Source: Lactobacillales bacterium
Lineage (GTDB): Bacteria > Bacillota > Bacilli > Lactobacillales > Streptococcaceae
Length of the DNA: 64,000 bases
NCBI GenBank assembly: GCA_031261175.1
Contig: JAISJW010000022.1
Span: 124,001-188,000, forward strand
Direction of reading: 5' to 3'
Under the pieces are notes generated by a model, which made no database searches, had not been told where the DNA came from, and worked only from the letters and a program-made list of their open reading frames with translations. The translations under genes were made by a program, and so were the position numbers. Of this stretch, positions 1 to 8,882 are shown in pieces. Every line of letters starts with the position of its first letter. The first letter of the stretch is position 1.

Positions 1-446
1 AACGAAAGATCAGGCGTGATTTCGATGAACTCGTGAACGTTATTCGTCGCAAGTTCCTTCGCCGTCCGAACGCCCATATCCCGCTCGGGATGGACCACTT
101 TTTGCACGCCAATTTTTTCCAAAATCCGCGCGTGGTTTTTATTTTTAGCTTTCGCCACGATGTATTTAACCCCAAGGTCAACGAGCATCAGACTCACCAT
201 GATACTTGCCTGCACGTCCTCGCCAATTGCCACCACGACGCAGTCGAAATTGCGCATCCCGATTGATTTTAACGTGTTTTCTTCGCTGGCGTTCGCGATC
301 ATGGCGTGGGTCGCGATGTTCATGTATTCGTTGATGCGTTCCTCATCGGAGTCGATGACCAGCACCTCTTGATCGGCGTCGATTAGCGTTTCGCACATAC
401 TGCCGCCGAAACGGCCAAGGCCGATAATTGCAAATGTTTTTTTCAT
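1..446 (-). CDS. ktrA: Ktr/Trk potassium uptake regulatory protein (RCK-N), 3' end cut by window edge
   Basis: The first 148 codons are present, starting at the ATG at 444-446 behind a GAGGCG ribosome site; the rest lies left of the window. The protein opens with a Rossmann nucleotide-binding motif (AIIGLGRFGG, residues 5-14), followed by an acidic residue at the end of the second strand (VIDSDEE), and a later VVAIGED segment, all typical of the RCK-N/TrkA-N domain. In this family the protein forms a cytoplasmic ring that binds NAD(H) or ATP/ADP and gates a KtrB-type membrane channel. No channel gene is visible here, as in KtrC-type loci where the regulator stands alone. KtrA and KtrC cannot be told apart from this fragment. 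Confidence 0.85.
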   Translation of the reverse strand, partial: MKKTFAIIGLGRFGGSMCETLIDADQEVLVIDSDEERINEYMNIATHAMIANASEENTLKSIGMRNFDCVVVAIGEDVQASIMVSLMLVDLGVKYIVAKAKNKNHARILEKIGVQKVVHPERDMGVRTAKELATNNVHEFIEITPDLS

Positions 447-483
447 AATTCGCCTCACTTTTTATCACTTTATATTATATCAC

Positions 484-509
484 AAAAAAGAGAACCTCGG
501 TAGGTTCTC
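484..509 (-). terminator. Intrinsic terminator of the SpxH-like gene
   Basis: The arms GAGAACCT (490-497) and AGGTTCTC (502-509) form an 8-bp stem with a 4-nt loop. The A-run at 484-489 becomes a U-run on the minus strand, so it ends the gene whose stop is at 511. Confidence 0.8.
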
Positions 510-510
510 G

Positions 511-1119
511 CTATGGATTTATAATTCGCAGGGTCCGCGTGTCGCCCAGCCGATTATGCCGTTTGTAATTTTTTATCAGGTCGATAATCCGCCCCGCGTC
601 GCAATCGTGCAGAATATACCCCTGATCGCCAAAATACGTCTCGCTAAACACCGCCACACTCGGCGTGTTGTCGATGTGATATTTCTGAACGATCTGCTGA
701 TCGGTGGCAAGTGAAGACCGCACCCAATCGCTATTACGATTCGTCCAAAACGCCTCGAGATCTGCCCCGATTCGCTCCAAAATCTCCTCGATTTCATCCC
801 GCGTGTAGCAGTAATCGTGTGCCACATTCGAGCGGTAAAGTTCGTGCATAAAATTCTTCAAACACTTGTTTCCCTGCACTTGAATTGCCTTGATGTCAAG
901 CGCCAGATTGTAGACGCAGCGGTAAATCTGGTTGTAATTATCGACGTTTTCGACCATTTTTTGCTTCGCCAAAATCCGCGAAACATACTTATTATTTATC
1001 ACCGGAATGTAGCTAAATCGCAGCGGTGTATTGAATGGGAAGTCGCTCGCTCGCAGCTCATCTTCGATCAGCGTGTCGCACAGATGTTCCGGCCCGCAGA
1101 AAACAAAAATCTCAAGCAT
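511..1119 (-). CDS. DsbA-fold protein, SpxH/YjbH-like ClpXP adaptor candidate
   Basis: The protein has 202 residues from the ATG at 1117-1119, which lies 3 nt after a strong GAGAGGGGTGAG ribosome site; a TTG codon further upstream gives a longer frame but has no such site. It starts MLEIFVFCGPEHLC, a thioredoxin-like first strand followed by two cysteines in a CGPEHLC context, has a central helical region, and has a cis-proline strand near residue 153 (NTPSVAVF), as in the DsbA/FrnE group. In Bacilli, short proteins of this type near housekeeping genes are often SpxH (YjbH), which hands the redox regulator Spx to ClpXP. The family fold is fairly sure; the adaptor role is inference. Confidence 0.6.
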   Translation of the reverse strand: MLEIFVFCGPEHLCDTLIEDELRASDFPFNTPLRFSYIPVINNKYVSRILAKQKMVENVDNYNQIYRCVYNLALDIKAIQVQGNKCLKNFMHELYRSNVAHDYCYTRDEIEEILERIGADLEAFWTNRNSDWVRSSLATDQQIVQKYHIDNTPSVAVFSETYFGDQGYILHDCDAGRIIDLIKNYKRHNRLGDTRTLRIINP

Positions 1120-1244
1120 CTTCTCACCCCTCTCCATCAAATCTGTCTAAATAATACCAAAATCGCCGGTTTTTTGCAACGATAATCCCTTACGCTTAAA
1201 GACTTCAAGCCTTTTCTTGGCAAGTGAACAACTCTAAAAACGAT

Positions 1245-1376
1245 TATAGCCCCTGAACGACCACTTTTTGAAATTCCACCCTGTTTTTGTCACAAAAGGG
1301 CTATTATAAAATATACATTAGCCCTTTCGCGACAAAAACAGCTCACTTTTCCGAAAACGTGTCATTTAAGGGCTAT
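1245..1376. repeat. Dispersed about 130-bp structured repeat, copy 1
   Basis: It begins ATAGCCCCTGAACGACC and ends AAGGGCTAT, and its inner part contains the inverted arms TTTTTGTCACAAAAGGGCTA and TAGCCC-TTTCGCGACAAAAA. The same organisation and most of the same sequence recur at 14821-14950. Both copies sit in gaps between minus-strand genes. The nested inverted repeats suggest a folded RNA or cruciform, such as a REP- or MITE-like element. Confidence 0.7.
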
Positions 1377-1386
1377 TTATTTTAGT

Positions 1387-1763
1387 TTAAAATACATAGT
1401 ACTGGCAAAGCAACTCATTTTCGCCTTCGATATCGAATTTTTCTTGGAAAACTCCACAGCAAGCTTCGATTGTTTTGCGACTCGCAACATTTCCTTCAAG
1501 CGCCGTGACAATCACAGGCCTCTCGTCGATTTGCGTGATCCCAAATTTCAATAATTCCTTCGCATATCCGCATCCGCGATAACTCGGCGCAACACCGTAA
1601 ATTTCTTTGCTTCCACGGCCAAATATTCTGCAAAATCTTCCGGCCGTTTCGCGTGTTTCTCAATAATTTCGCGCTCATAAGGCGTCGGATTTTCGACCTT
1701 CCAATCCTCGACAAACGCCTCGTAGGCCTGCTCATCTGCCAAAGTCAATTCTCGAATTATCAT
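1387..1763 (-). pseudogene. GNAT acetyltransferase broken by an internal deletion and frameshift
   Basis: The amino-terminal part (1763 down to about 1600) reads MIIRELTLADEQAYEAFV and so on, a typical GNAT start. A different frame from about 1605 down to the stop at 1387-1389 reads EIYGVAPSYRGCGYAKELL, the acetyl-CoA-binding A motif, and continues as NVASRKTIEACCG to the end. The total of 377 nt is not a multiple of three, and about 40-50 residues expected between the two parts (the sheet segment before motif A) are missing. It is therefore a decayed gene and not a short functional one. Its start overlaps the cinA stop by 4 nt. Confidence 0.75.
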
Positions 1764-2959
1764 AAAATCGTCCTTCTAATCAGATCCAGCCCGCGCATCA
1801 CCGCCGAAAGCCTAACGTGATTACGCCCGCCGTAAAGCCTAAAATGGTGCACCTGCGTCTCAAAACCTTTTTGGGCAAGTCCCACGAAAACCGTTCCCGG
1901 TGGTTGTCCATCTACTTCCCCAGACCCGGCGACACCGGTAAAACTAATCGCAATCTGCGCACCGGTTTTCGCAAGAGCTCCTTCGGCCATTAGGCGTGCC
2001 GTCGACTCGCTAACCGCTGGGGCTACCAATTTAATACCCAACATTTTTTCTTTTTGTTCTATCGAATAAGTGACGAAGCCACCTTTGAAAATTTCGCTCG
2101 CTCCACTTACCGAACAAATCGTCGACTGGAACAATCCGCCTGTTAAACTTTCAGCGGCACTAATTTCGATATTTTTTTCTCGCAATAAATCAACTACGGT
2201 TTTCTCCAAAGAATTATCTTCACCGTAACCGTAAAAGAATTCACCAACACGTTCTAAAATTTTAGCTTCTTCAATATCGATTTTTGACTCATCACCTTTT
2301 ACAGCTAGACGCAGTGTGACTTCGTGCGTTTTCGCATAAGGCGCAATCGTGACCTCGCCTTGATTTTTAATTAAATCATCAATTTTTGTAACGAGCTGCG
2401 ATTCGCCGATTCCGTAAAATCTCAATAAGCGAGTATGCAGTTTGTCCCCAACTGGTAACAAAGGTCTCACGCTCTCGTTAAACATCGGTTTAATTTCCGA
2501 TGGTGGACCAGGTAAAGTAATATATACGCGCTCGTCCTTTTTATAGTAGGTTCCCCACGCCAAACCGGTCGGGTTAGCCAAAGGAATTCCACCTTCCATC
2601 ACTAAAACTTGGCGCAAGTTATTCAAAGTCATCTCGCGTCCAATAACAGCAAAACGCTCGTCTAATTTAGCGCGCGCCTCAGCGTTTTCTACAAGCTGAA
2701 CACCTAAAAATTCCGCCAACGTTTCCTTAGTTAAATCATCATCGGTTGGACCTAATCCACCGCAGACAAAAATCAAATTATGGCGCTCACTTGCCAGTTT
2801 TAGGGCGTCCGTCAGGCGCCCTGGATTGTCGCCGACCACGGTATGTTTATAGACGTTGATGCCGAGACTTGCCAGGGATTCACCTAGGAAGGCGGCGTTT
2901 GAGTTGACGACCTCGCCCATCAGGAGCTCGGTGCCGACGAAAATTAGTTCTGCGTCCAT
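1760..2959 (-). CDS. cinA: CinA family competence/damage-inducible protein, nicotinamide-nucleotide amidase type
   Basis: The protein has 399 residues and is full length. The N-terminal half is a MoCF/COG1058 domain (ELIFVGTELLMGEVVNSN near residues 4-21, FVCGGLGPTDDDLTKET near residues 64-80, LPGPPSE near residues 149-155). The C-terminal half is the CinA amidase domain (ISAAESLTGGLF and FTGVAGSGEVDGQPPGTV). The family recycles NMN by deamidation and hydrolyses ADP-ribose-type compounds; in streptococci it is part of the late competence regulon. The ribosome site AAGAGGT precedes the ATG. Here it follows prfC and not pgsA, so the common pgsA-cinA-recA order is not kept. Confidence 0.95.
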   Translation of the reverse strand: MDAELIFVGTELLMGEVVNSNAAFLGESLASLGINVYKHTVVGDNPGRLTDALKLASERHNLIFVCGGLGPTDDDLTKETLAEFLGVQLVENAEARAKLDERFAVIGREMTLNNLRQVLVMEGGIPLANPTGLAWGTYYKKDERVYITLPGPPSEIKPMFNESVRPLLPVGDKLHTRLLRFYGIGESQLVTKIDDLIKNQGEVTIAPYAKTHEVTLRLAVKGDESKIDIEEAKILERVGEFFYGYGEDNSLEKTVVDLLREKNIEISAAESLTGGLFQSTICSVSGASEIFKGGFVTYSIEQKEKMLGIKLVAPAVSESTARLMAEGALAKTGAQIAISFTGVAGSGEVDGQPPGTVFVGLAQKGFETQVHHFRLYGGRNHVRLSAVMRGLDLIRRTIL

Positions 2960-2979
2960 TTTTTACCTCTTGATTTCAC

Positions 2980-3001
2980 AAAAACGCCCCGAGAGGCGTT
3001 T
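2980..3001 (-). terminator. Terminator between prfC and cinA
   Basis: ACGCCCCGAGAGGCGT forms a GC-rich hairpin whose A-run side (2978-2983) gives a U-run on the minus strand, ending prfC just before the cinA ribosome site. Confidence 0.75.
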
Positions 3002-3004
3002 GAA

Positions 3005-4588
3005 TTATAGTAGTTGTTTCAGCTCGATGTCCGGATATTTGTCCTCGAACCAGCGCAGCGCGAATTGGTTTTCGAAGAGGAATAGCGGTTGGTCGAAGCG
3101 GTCTTTCGCCAAAATGTTGCGCGAGCTCGAAAGCTTCACATCGAAGTCTTTTTCGTCGATCCAGCGCGCGACTTTCGACCCCATCGGGCTCATTTCGACT
3201 TGCGAGTTGTATTCGCCGAGCATGCGCGTCGCGAACACCTCGAACTGCAATTGCCCGACCGCGCCGATGATATAGTCGTCCGTCAGGATTGTGCGGTAGA
3301 GCTGGATTGCGCCCTCCTGCACGAGTTGGTACATGCCTTTTTCGAACGATTTCTTCTTCAGAACGTCCTTCGGCGTGACCTTCATGAACAATTCCGGAGT
3401 GAATTGCGGCAAGTCCTCGAACTCCACCTTGAATTTCCCTTCGTAGATCGTGTCGCCGATCTGGTAATTGCCGGTGTCGTAAACCCCGATAATGTCGCCA
3501 GCTACCGCCGACTCTACGTTCTCGCGGGAATCCGCCATGAACTGCGTCACGTTTGAAAGCTTGATTTTCTTATCGATGCGGTTGATCGTAACGTCCATCC
3601 CACGCTCGAAAGTTCCTGAGCAAACCCGCACGAAGGCAATTCGGTCGCGGTGTTTAGGGTCCATATTGGCTTGAATTTTGAAGACGAATCCGCTGAACGG
3701 TTCTTCCGTCGGTTCAACGATGACGTCTGTTGTTTTTGTCGTGTGGGCACCAGGTGCCGGAGCAAATTTCAGGAAGGTTTCAAGGAACGTTTCCACCCCG
3801 AAGTTCGTCAAGGCTGAGCCGAAGAATACCGGTGTCAGCTCGCCTGTTGCGATTTTATCTTCGTCGAAATCGTCGCCCGCTTCGGTTAGAAGCTCGACAT
3901 TTTCGACAGCCTGGTCATAAATATTGTTGATGCGGAGCTTGTGACTTGCCGGGATTCCACCTTCGGCGTCAAGCTCGATAAAGCGCTCGTTGTCGTAATT
4001 TTCCGGACGATAAAGTTCCACGCGATTGTGGTAGATGTCGTAAAGGCCCTCTAAGCCTTTACCCATCCCGATCGGCCAGTTCATCGGATACGTCCCGATG
4101 TTCAGGACGTTCTCGATTTCCTCGAGCAGGTCAAGCGGTTCGCGCCCTTCCCGGTCGAGTTTGTTGATGAACGTGAAAATCGGCACGCCGCGCATTTTAC
4201 AAACTTGGAAAAGTTTCTTCGTCTGCGCTTCGATCCCTTTCGCCGAGTCGATCACCATCACGGCTGCATCGACCGCCATCAAGGTGCGGTAAGTATCTTC
4301 CGAGAAATCCTCGTGCCCCGGCGTGTCCAGGATGTTCACGCGCTTCCCGTCAAAATCGAACTGCATCACCGAACTCGTCACCGAAATCCCACGTTGCTTC
4401 TCAATTTCCATCCAGTCGGACTTCGCAAAATTGCCCGTCTTTTTCCCTTTAACGGTCCCCGCCTCGCGGATCGCACCCCCGAACAGCAGCAACTGCTCAG
4501 TGATCGTCGTCTTCCCCGCATCCGGATGGGAAATTATCGCGAACGTGCGGCGCTTTTCAACTTCATTTTTTAAATTTGGATTATTCAT
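3005..4588 (-). CDS. prfC: Peptide chain release factor 3 (GTPase)
   Basis: The protein has 527 residues, the normal RF3 length. The GTPase motifs are G1 [12 protein letters not shown] (residues 17-28), G3 [12 protein letters not shown] and G4 FINKLDRE, followed by the EF-G-like domains II and III. RF3 removes RF1 and RF2 from the ribosome after peptide release, in the cytoplasm. The gene stands alone, with its own terminator before cinA. Its codon use and the GGCAAGT words at 3408 and 3944 match the core genes of the window. Confidence 0.97.
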   Translation of the reverse strand: MNNPNLKNEVEKRRTFAIISHPDAGKTTITEQLLLFGGAIREAGTVKGKKTGNFAKSDWMEIEKQRGISVTSSVMQFDFDGKRVNILDTPGHEDFSEDTYRTLMAVDAAVMVIDSAKGIEAQTKKLFQVCKMRGVPIFTFINKLDREGREPLDLLEEIENVLNIGTYPMNWPIGMGKGLEGLYDIYHNRVELYRPENYDNERFIELDAEGGIPASHKLRINNIYDQAVENVELLTEAGDDFDEDKIATGELTPVFFGSALTNFGVETFLETFLKFAPAPGAHTTKTTDVIVEPTEEPFSGFVFKIQANMDPKHRDRIAFVRVCSGTFERGMDVTINRIDKKIKLSNVTQFMADSRENVESAVAGDIIGVYDTGNYQIGDTIYEGKFKVEFEDLPQFTPELFMKVTPKDVLKKKSFEKGMYQLVQEGAIQLYRTILTDDYIIGAVGQLQFEVFATRMLGEYNSQVEMSPMGSKVARWIDEKDFDVKLSSSRNILAKDRFDQPLFLFENQFALRWFEDKYPDIELKQLL

Positions 4589-4770
4589 TTTTTTGCCTTT
4601 TCTTTTCTGATTTCTTGTTTTCGCTTACGTTAGGCAATTCTCTACATCGGTCTTTTCTTCCTTTTTCATTCTAGTCCCTAAATTATACCATTTTTCCTTG
4701 GCAAGTATCCCTCCGGGATTTAGACATTAAAAAACCACGAACTTTTTAGGGTCGCAGTCTTCGATTTTTC

Positions 4771-5772
4771 TTAATAGTTACTTCCTACTTCTAATGTAGG
4801 GACATTCAATCCGCTTTCCACTTTTAAATTACCATAGACTTCCCCAGAAAATGTAATTACTTCACCTACTTCGGGGGCACCTGATGCTTTTTGTACATAG
4901 GCAATTATACATTTCTGTTCTGTTAATTTAGAATCCCCTGAACCCGCGTAAGTTCCATCACTTTCTGGTGTAATATTAATCCACACTCCATACTCTTGCT
5001 CCATTGTCACTACATTTGTTACTTTACCTTTTAAAGTAATCACTTCTCCTATATAATCATCGATATTATTTCTTAACTGTATAACTGTAGGTGCTTTACC
5101 AGCGCTGCTTGTTGCACTATCTTTCGTTGCCGCTGGTAACGGAGTCGGTTTCCCATACGCCCCATATCCCATTGAATAAATTAAATATTCTCCTTCTCCT
5201 GCGGTATGTATGTATAGCCAATCTTGCGCTTCTGCTAATTCTTCGCTTGACTTAGCATCTTCGACCCCTTCTTTAAAATACGTTAAACAATTCATCCATT
5301 CTATATCGTCTGTCATTAATCTAGAAATGAAACCAGCAGCATAATATTTGCTTTTACTTCCTAACTCATTCATCGCTTCAGTTAGTATATCTATATCGCC
5401 TTCGTGAGCTAATTCAACGAGTGCGTCAAACCCTTTCACATACTCCTCTGATTCTTTAGTTCTGGTTGTTATCTCAAGACCCGAATAATTTTCTTTAACT
5501 AAATCTTCTACATAACCCGCGCCATAACCCATTAATTTAAAATCTGCTAATGAAATATCTTCGCCACCGATATCATCTTTCCAATCATCAGAAGGTTTAC
5601 TTTTGTTTTTATAGTCTGATCTTCCCTCTGCATATCCCTTTGCATATGCTTTTATGCGTGTCGCTACATCATGTGGTTCATCGCTTTTAGATGATTCTGG
5701 TTGAATTCCGCATCCGCTTAATCCTAAAATTAAAAATAATAACATTGTAATTTTCATTAATTTGTTTTTCAT
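4771..5772 (-). CDS. Secreted lipoprotein with C-terminal OB-fold-like domain
   Basis: The protein has 333 residues from the ATG at 5770-5772, chosen because AAAGGAATG lies at the right distance upstream. It starts with a basic patch and hydrophobic stretch ending in the lipobox LSGC, so it should be lipid-anchored outside the membrane. Residues of about 30-200 are acidic with repeated GYGAGY- and YAKGYAEG-type segments, and no family is recognised there. The last 100 residues (LRNNIDDYIGEVITLKGKV to the end) look like a tRNA_anti-like OB-fold as found in several Gram-positive lipoproteins. The region is AT-rich and contains no GGCAAGT word, which fits an acquired patch. Confidence 0.6.
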   Translation of the reverse strand: MKNKLMKITMLLFLILGLSGCGIQPESSKSDEPHDVATRIKAYAKGYAEGRSDYKNKSKPSDDWKDDIGGEDISLADFKLMGYGAGYVEDLVKENYSGLEITTRTKESEEYVKGFDALVELAHEGDIDILTEAMNELGSKSKYYAAGFISRLMTDDIEWMNCLTYFKEGVEDAKSSEELAEAQDWLYIHTAGEGEYLIYSMGYGAYGKPTPLPAATKDSATSSAGKAPTVIQLRNNIDDYIGEVITLKGKVTNVVTMEQEYGVWINITPESDGTYAGSGDSKLTEQKCIIAYVQKASGAPEVGEVITFSGEVYGNLKVESGLNVPTLEVGSNY

Positions 5773-5825
5773 AATTGTCATTCCTTTCTTTTCCATCTTC
5801 CATCGTTACTTATTCATTATTAACA

Positions 5826-6506
5826 TTATGAAGTGTTTTCCGGATCACTTAGAACGTTTTTGGCATATCGATAAAATGCTTTACCTTTTTCTGTTGTCTG
5901 ATATTCCTTCATTTTTTCTTGATTCTCGAATGAATCTACTAACCCTTCCATAGCCAAACCAACTGCACTATCGCTATTTATTTCTTCGTTGCCTTTTTCT
6001 ATCTTTATCAAGGTTTCATAGAAAGATTTCATATCATTTCCTGAAATTTTTTCAAAATCTTCAATCCACTTGTCCTCTTCAGATTTTGATTCATTAAGGT
6101 AAGTTTTTAATTTATTTTCTTCCAATTTAAGTTCTAATATTGTTTTATTGGCTTCTATTTTTATTTTTTGTTCAGCAACCGAAAAGTTTTGTTGAAGACG
6201 ATACAATTTCATGTGCCATTTGCTAATTCCTGGTATTATTGCCAATCCAAAAAATAACGCAACTACCGCATCTATGATAAACCAAAGATTATGACATGAA
6301 TAAACAGGTTCAAAGCATCTATATCCGAAATAGTTTTTTAAATAATCTACTTTAAGCACATCGTAATATTTTATTATATATTTTTCGTTTTCAAAAAATA
6401 ACGAAACCAAACCTTGCCAATGTCTGGCGCACCAAAACAACGAATATACTACAGCTAATGGTCTTTTTATCTTGCCACTCAACAACCTATCTAAAAGTTC
6501 ATTCAA
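5826..6506 (-). CDS. Hypothetical membrane protein with coiled-coil tail
   Basis: The protein has 226 residues with no recognised family. A first possible membrane segment lies near residues 16-37 (LAVVYSLFWCARHWQGLVSLF) and a clear one near residues 74-95 (WFIIDAVVALFFGLAIIPGI). After that the chain is charged and rich in E and K, with a predicted coiled coil (KIKIEANKTILELKLEENKL) and a soluble acidic tail. It lies directly upstream of the lipoprotein gene in the same direction, so the two may be co-transcribed and act together at the envelope. A perfect 22-bp palindrome lies 47 bp upstream of the start. Confidence 0.45.
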   Translation of the reverse strand: MNELLDRLLSGKIKRPLAVVYSLFWCARHWQGLVSLFFENEKYIIKYYDVLKVDYLKNYFGYRCFEPVYSCHNLWFIIDAVVALFFGLAIIPGISKWHMKLYRLQQNFSVAEQKIKIEANKTILELKLEENKLKTYLNESKSEEDKWIEDFEKISGNDMKSFYETLIKIEKGNEEINSDSAVGLAMEGLVDSFENQEKMKEYQTTEKGKAFYRYAKNVLSDPENTS

Positions 6507-6552
6507 TATCTTTTCCTCCTAGCTTTTGTTTTTATGCAAATAAAAACAAATT

Positions 6553-6574
6553 CCCTTATATACTAGTATATAAG
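6553..6574. promoter_or_regulatory. Perfect 22-bp palindrome upstream of the membrane protein gene
   Basis: The sequence starts CCTTATATACT and its second half is the exact reverse complement. It lies 47 bp upstream of the start at 6506, a position expected for an operator or promoter-overlapping site. A binding protein cannot be named. Confidence 0.5.
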
Positions 6575-6585
6575 GCGCGCCGCGC

Positions 6586-6613
6586 AAAAAAAAACACGGA
6601 CACATAGTCCGTG
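6586..6613 (-). terminator. Terminator of the first DUF4143 ATPase gene
   Basis: The arms CACGGAC and GTCCGTG (6595-6613) enclose a 5-nt loop, and the nine A residues at 6586-6594 read as a U-run on the minus strand. Confidence 0.8.
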
Positions 6614-6713
6614 GGTGGGTTATTTATTTATATTTGCTATTCCATTTTGCTATTCATGCATATTTTTGACACGAGTTTTTCGGCCGTGATGCATATTTTC
6701 GCCACCAAAGTTT

Positions 6714-6763
6714 CCTTTATAAAGTAAATATCAGGTTATTTTATATTGTTTTCACTTTATAAA
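6714..6763. repeat. CTTTATAAAG repeats downstream of ATPase 1 (two copies)
   Basis: CCTTTATAAAGTAAA at 6714-6728 matches the copies at 8001-8015 and 8041-8055 upstream of the ATPase gene, and ACTTTATAAAAG at 6753-6764 is a degenerate copy. They lie between the ATPase stop and its terminator, so the gene is bracketed by the same word. Confidence 0.65.
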
Positions 6764-6783
6764 AGAAAAATTTAAATGCTATT

Positions 6784-7992
6784 CTACCACTTTTCTTCCA
6801 ATAAAAAGTCTTCGATTCTTAAATGTTCAATACCATCTCGTGGCTGCAATATTGGATCAAGCGATACAACTACTTTACGATAATTATCTTTCACTTCATA
6901 AAACGGTGCAAATTCACGCTTAACTGTTGATTCCTCTGCGAGCAAGTAAGAAACTTGTACGTAAACTTTTTCACCATCTTTAGCAAAAATAAAATCTATT
7001 TCTTTTCCATTTATTTCGCCTACCGTAACATCGTAACCGCGTCGAATTCCTTCCAATGCTACAGTGTTTTCCAACACCAATTGAATATCAACATCGTTAC
7101 GTCCGATAATTGCCTCACGCAACCCATTATCTACTATAAAATACTTTTCTTGCGATTTGAAAATTTCTTTACCTGTCACGTCGTGTTTTTTAATCGGATA
7201 CAATAAAAACGCATCTTTTGCATATTGCAGATAATTCATCAACGTATCAACTTTTGCTGGCCGTTGTTCGTTTTTTAAATACTTCACGACATTCTTGGCT
7301 TCAATCACCCTTGCTATATTTGCGAATGCATAGAGAATTGTTCTATCTAACAACTCTGGATTTCTAATCGATTGCCGCTCGATAATATCTTTCAATACAA
7401 CTGAATTGTAAACGTCTCGTAAGAAACCTTTATTGATCTCCGCGGGCAAGTCATCCGCAACTACTTGAGGCATACCACCTTCTTTTATATATTCTAGGAA
7501 TTTATTTGAAATGTTTTCATCGCCTTTAACGCTCAGATACTCTTGGAAACTAAACGGATAAATATAAATTTGAATGTATCGCCCTGCTAGATAAGTAGCT
7601 AATTCACCTGAAAGTAATTTAGCGTTTGACCCTGTAATATATATATCTACATCTAGCGTCGTGCGTAATGAATTGATAACTTTTTCAAAACCTTTAACTT
7701 CCTGGATTTCATCAAGGAAAATATAGGCTTTACCTTCAACTTCATTAACTTTGTTCACTAAATGATAATTTAATAGTGTTGGATCTTGTAATTCAATATT
7801 TGCGTATTCTTCAAAATTAAGTTCAATGAACTGTTCAGGTTTACGTCCATTTTCTAATAGATGTTTCTTTATTAACTCTAAAATTTTAGATTTTCCCGAC
7901 CGCCGGAAACCCACTAAAACTTTTACTAAGTCCACATCAATGAGTGGGATTATTTTTTCTAAATATAACGGTCTTTCAATTAGCTTTTTCAT
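6784..7992 (-). CDS. AAA+ ATPase with C-terminal DUF4143 domain (ATPase 1)
   Basis: The protein has 402 residues. The N-terminal AAA_14-type domain carries Walker A (GFRRSGKSKILE, residues 28-39), Walker B (AYIFLDEIQEV, near residues 89-99) and the TGSNAKLLSGELATYLAGRY segment typical of this family. The C-terminal DUF4143 part has KYFIVDNGLREAIIG and a nuclease-like EIDFIFAKDGEKVYVQVSYLL strand pattern. These proteins are very common orphan ATPases of unknown role. The ribosome site AAAGGAG is fused to a CTTTATAAAG repeat, so a protein bound there would also block translation. Similar genes lie at 49766 and 53011. The gene is AT-rich with one GGCAAGT word. Confidence 0.85.
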   Translation of the reverse strand: MKKLIERPLYLEKIIPLIDVDLVKVLVGFRRSGKSKILELIKKHLLENGRKPEQFIELNFEEYANIELQDPTLLNYHLVNKVNEVEGKAYIFLDEIQEVKGFEKVINSLRTTLDVDIYITGSNAKLLSGELATYLAGRYIQIYIYPFSFQEYLSVKGDENISNKFLEYIKEGGMPQVVADDLPAEINKGFLRDVYNSVVLKDIIERQSIRNPELLDRTILYAFANIARVIEAKNVVKYLKNEQRPAKVDTLMNYLQYAKDAFLLYPIKKHDVTGKEIFKSQEKYFIVDNGLREAIIGRNDVDIQLVLENTVALEGIRRGYDVTVGEINGKEIDFIFAKDGEKVYVQVSYLLAEESTVKREFAPFYEVKDNYRKVVVSLDPILQPRDGIEHLRIEDFLLEEKW

Positions 7993-8000
7993 AGTTTTCT

Positions 8001-8095
8001 CCTTTATAAAGTAAATATTTAAGTTTATAATTATATTTTACCTTTATAAAGTAAAAATAGCAAATTATATAATAATATTTACTTTATAAAGTTAA
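8001..8095. promoter_or_regulatory. Three CTTTATAAAG palindromic repeats upstream of ATPase 1
   Basis: Copies lie at 8001-8015, 8041-8055 and 8079-8095, each centred on the palindrome CTTTATAAAG and extended by GTAAA or its complement. The first overlaps the ribosome site of ATPase 1. The arrangement looks like a multi-site operator specific to this gene. Confidence 0.65.
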
Positions 8096-8116
8096 TGGTT
8101 AAAAGTAAATAAAAAT

Positions 8117-8191
8117 CCTAATCGCATCCAAGCCGATTTTTAACTAATTCAGACCTCGAATCAGTTAAAAATCGGCTTGGATGCGATTAGG
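8117..8191. terminator. Long hairpin terminator of rex (hairpin family)
   Basis: Two arms of 34 nt, with a single G-U-compatible difference, enclose a 6-8-nt loop. The stem begins CCTAATCGCATCC. On the minus strand it is followed by ATTTTTATTT, so it ends rex. Almost the same stem occurs at 48033-48105. Confidence 0.8.
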
Positions 8192-8196
8192 GCTAT

Positions 8197-8844
8197 TTAA
8201 CTACCTAATTTTTCATCTAATAAGATCAAAGTCAGCAGTTCAGTCGTTAAATCGATATACTGGACGTGGACGTTCTTCGGCACCCGCACTCTATCCGGTG
8301 CAAAGTTCAAAATCGCCGTGATATCGGCATCGACGATAACATCGACTGCTTCCTGCGCGAACTGCGAAGGCACGGTCGAAATCGCCACACTGACGCCTTT
8401 GTCGCGAACTACACTCTTGAAGCGCTTCATATCGGCGACCACAATCCCGCCGACCTTGTCACCAACGACATCGGCATTGTTATCGAACGCGCAGACAATC
8501 TCCAAGTTCTCATTGCGGCGGAAACCGTTGTTTATCAAGGCTTTACCGAGATTTCCACAGCCGACAACCGCGATTTTCTTCGTCTCGCGCACGTCCAAAA
8601 TTTCTTCCAAAACTTTGATCATATACTGCACATCGTAGCCATATCCCTTGCGACCAAGTGATCCAAAATACGAGAAGTCCTTGCGAATCGTAATCGGTGG
8701 TTGCTGCATAATCTGTGACAGCTGCGTCGAGCGAATCCGGTCGATCCCCTCCATATCGAGGTTGAGAAACGTCCGCAAATAAAGCGGCAGGCGCTTAGCC
8801 GTCGCTTTCGGGATATTGACATCCTTCAAATTAATCTCGGTCAT
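8197..8844 (-). CDS. rex: Redox-sensing transcriptional repressor Rex
   Basis: The protein has 215 residues, the normal Rex length. The N-terminal winged helix contains TIRKDFSYFGSLGRKGYGY (near residues 52-70), the recognition region of Rex proteins. The C-terminal Rossmann domain starts IAVVGCGNLGKAL (near residues 94-106) and binds NADH or NAD+. Rex represses fermentation and respiration genes when NADH is low. The ribosome site AAGGAG lies 7 nt before the ATG. It follows thiI in the same direction with 38 nt between, so it may be read from the thiI transcript as well as its own start. Confidence 0.97.
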   Translation of the reverse strand: MTEINLKDVNIPKATAKRLPLYLRTFLNLDMEGIDRIRSTQLSQIMQQPPITIRKDFSYFGSLGRKGYGYDVQYMIKVLEEILDVRETKKIAVVGCGNLGKALINNGFRRNENLEIVCAFDNNADVVGDKVGGIVVADMKRFKSVVRDKGVSVAISTVPSQFAQEAVDVIVDADITAILNFAPDRVRVPKNVHVQYIDLTTELLTLILLDEKLGS

Positions 8845-8882
8845 AATTTTCTCCTTAGTTTTTCCTCGGATAGCATCTATCC

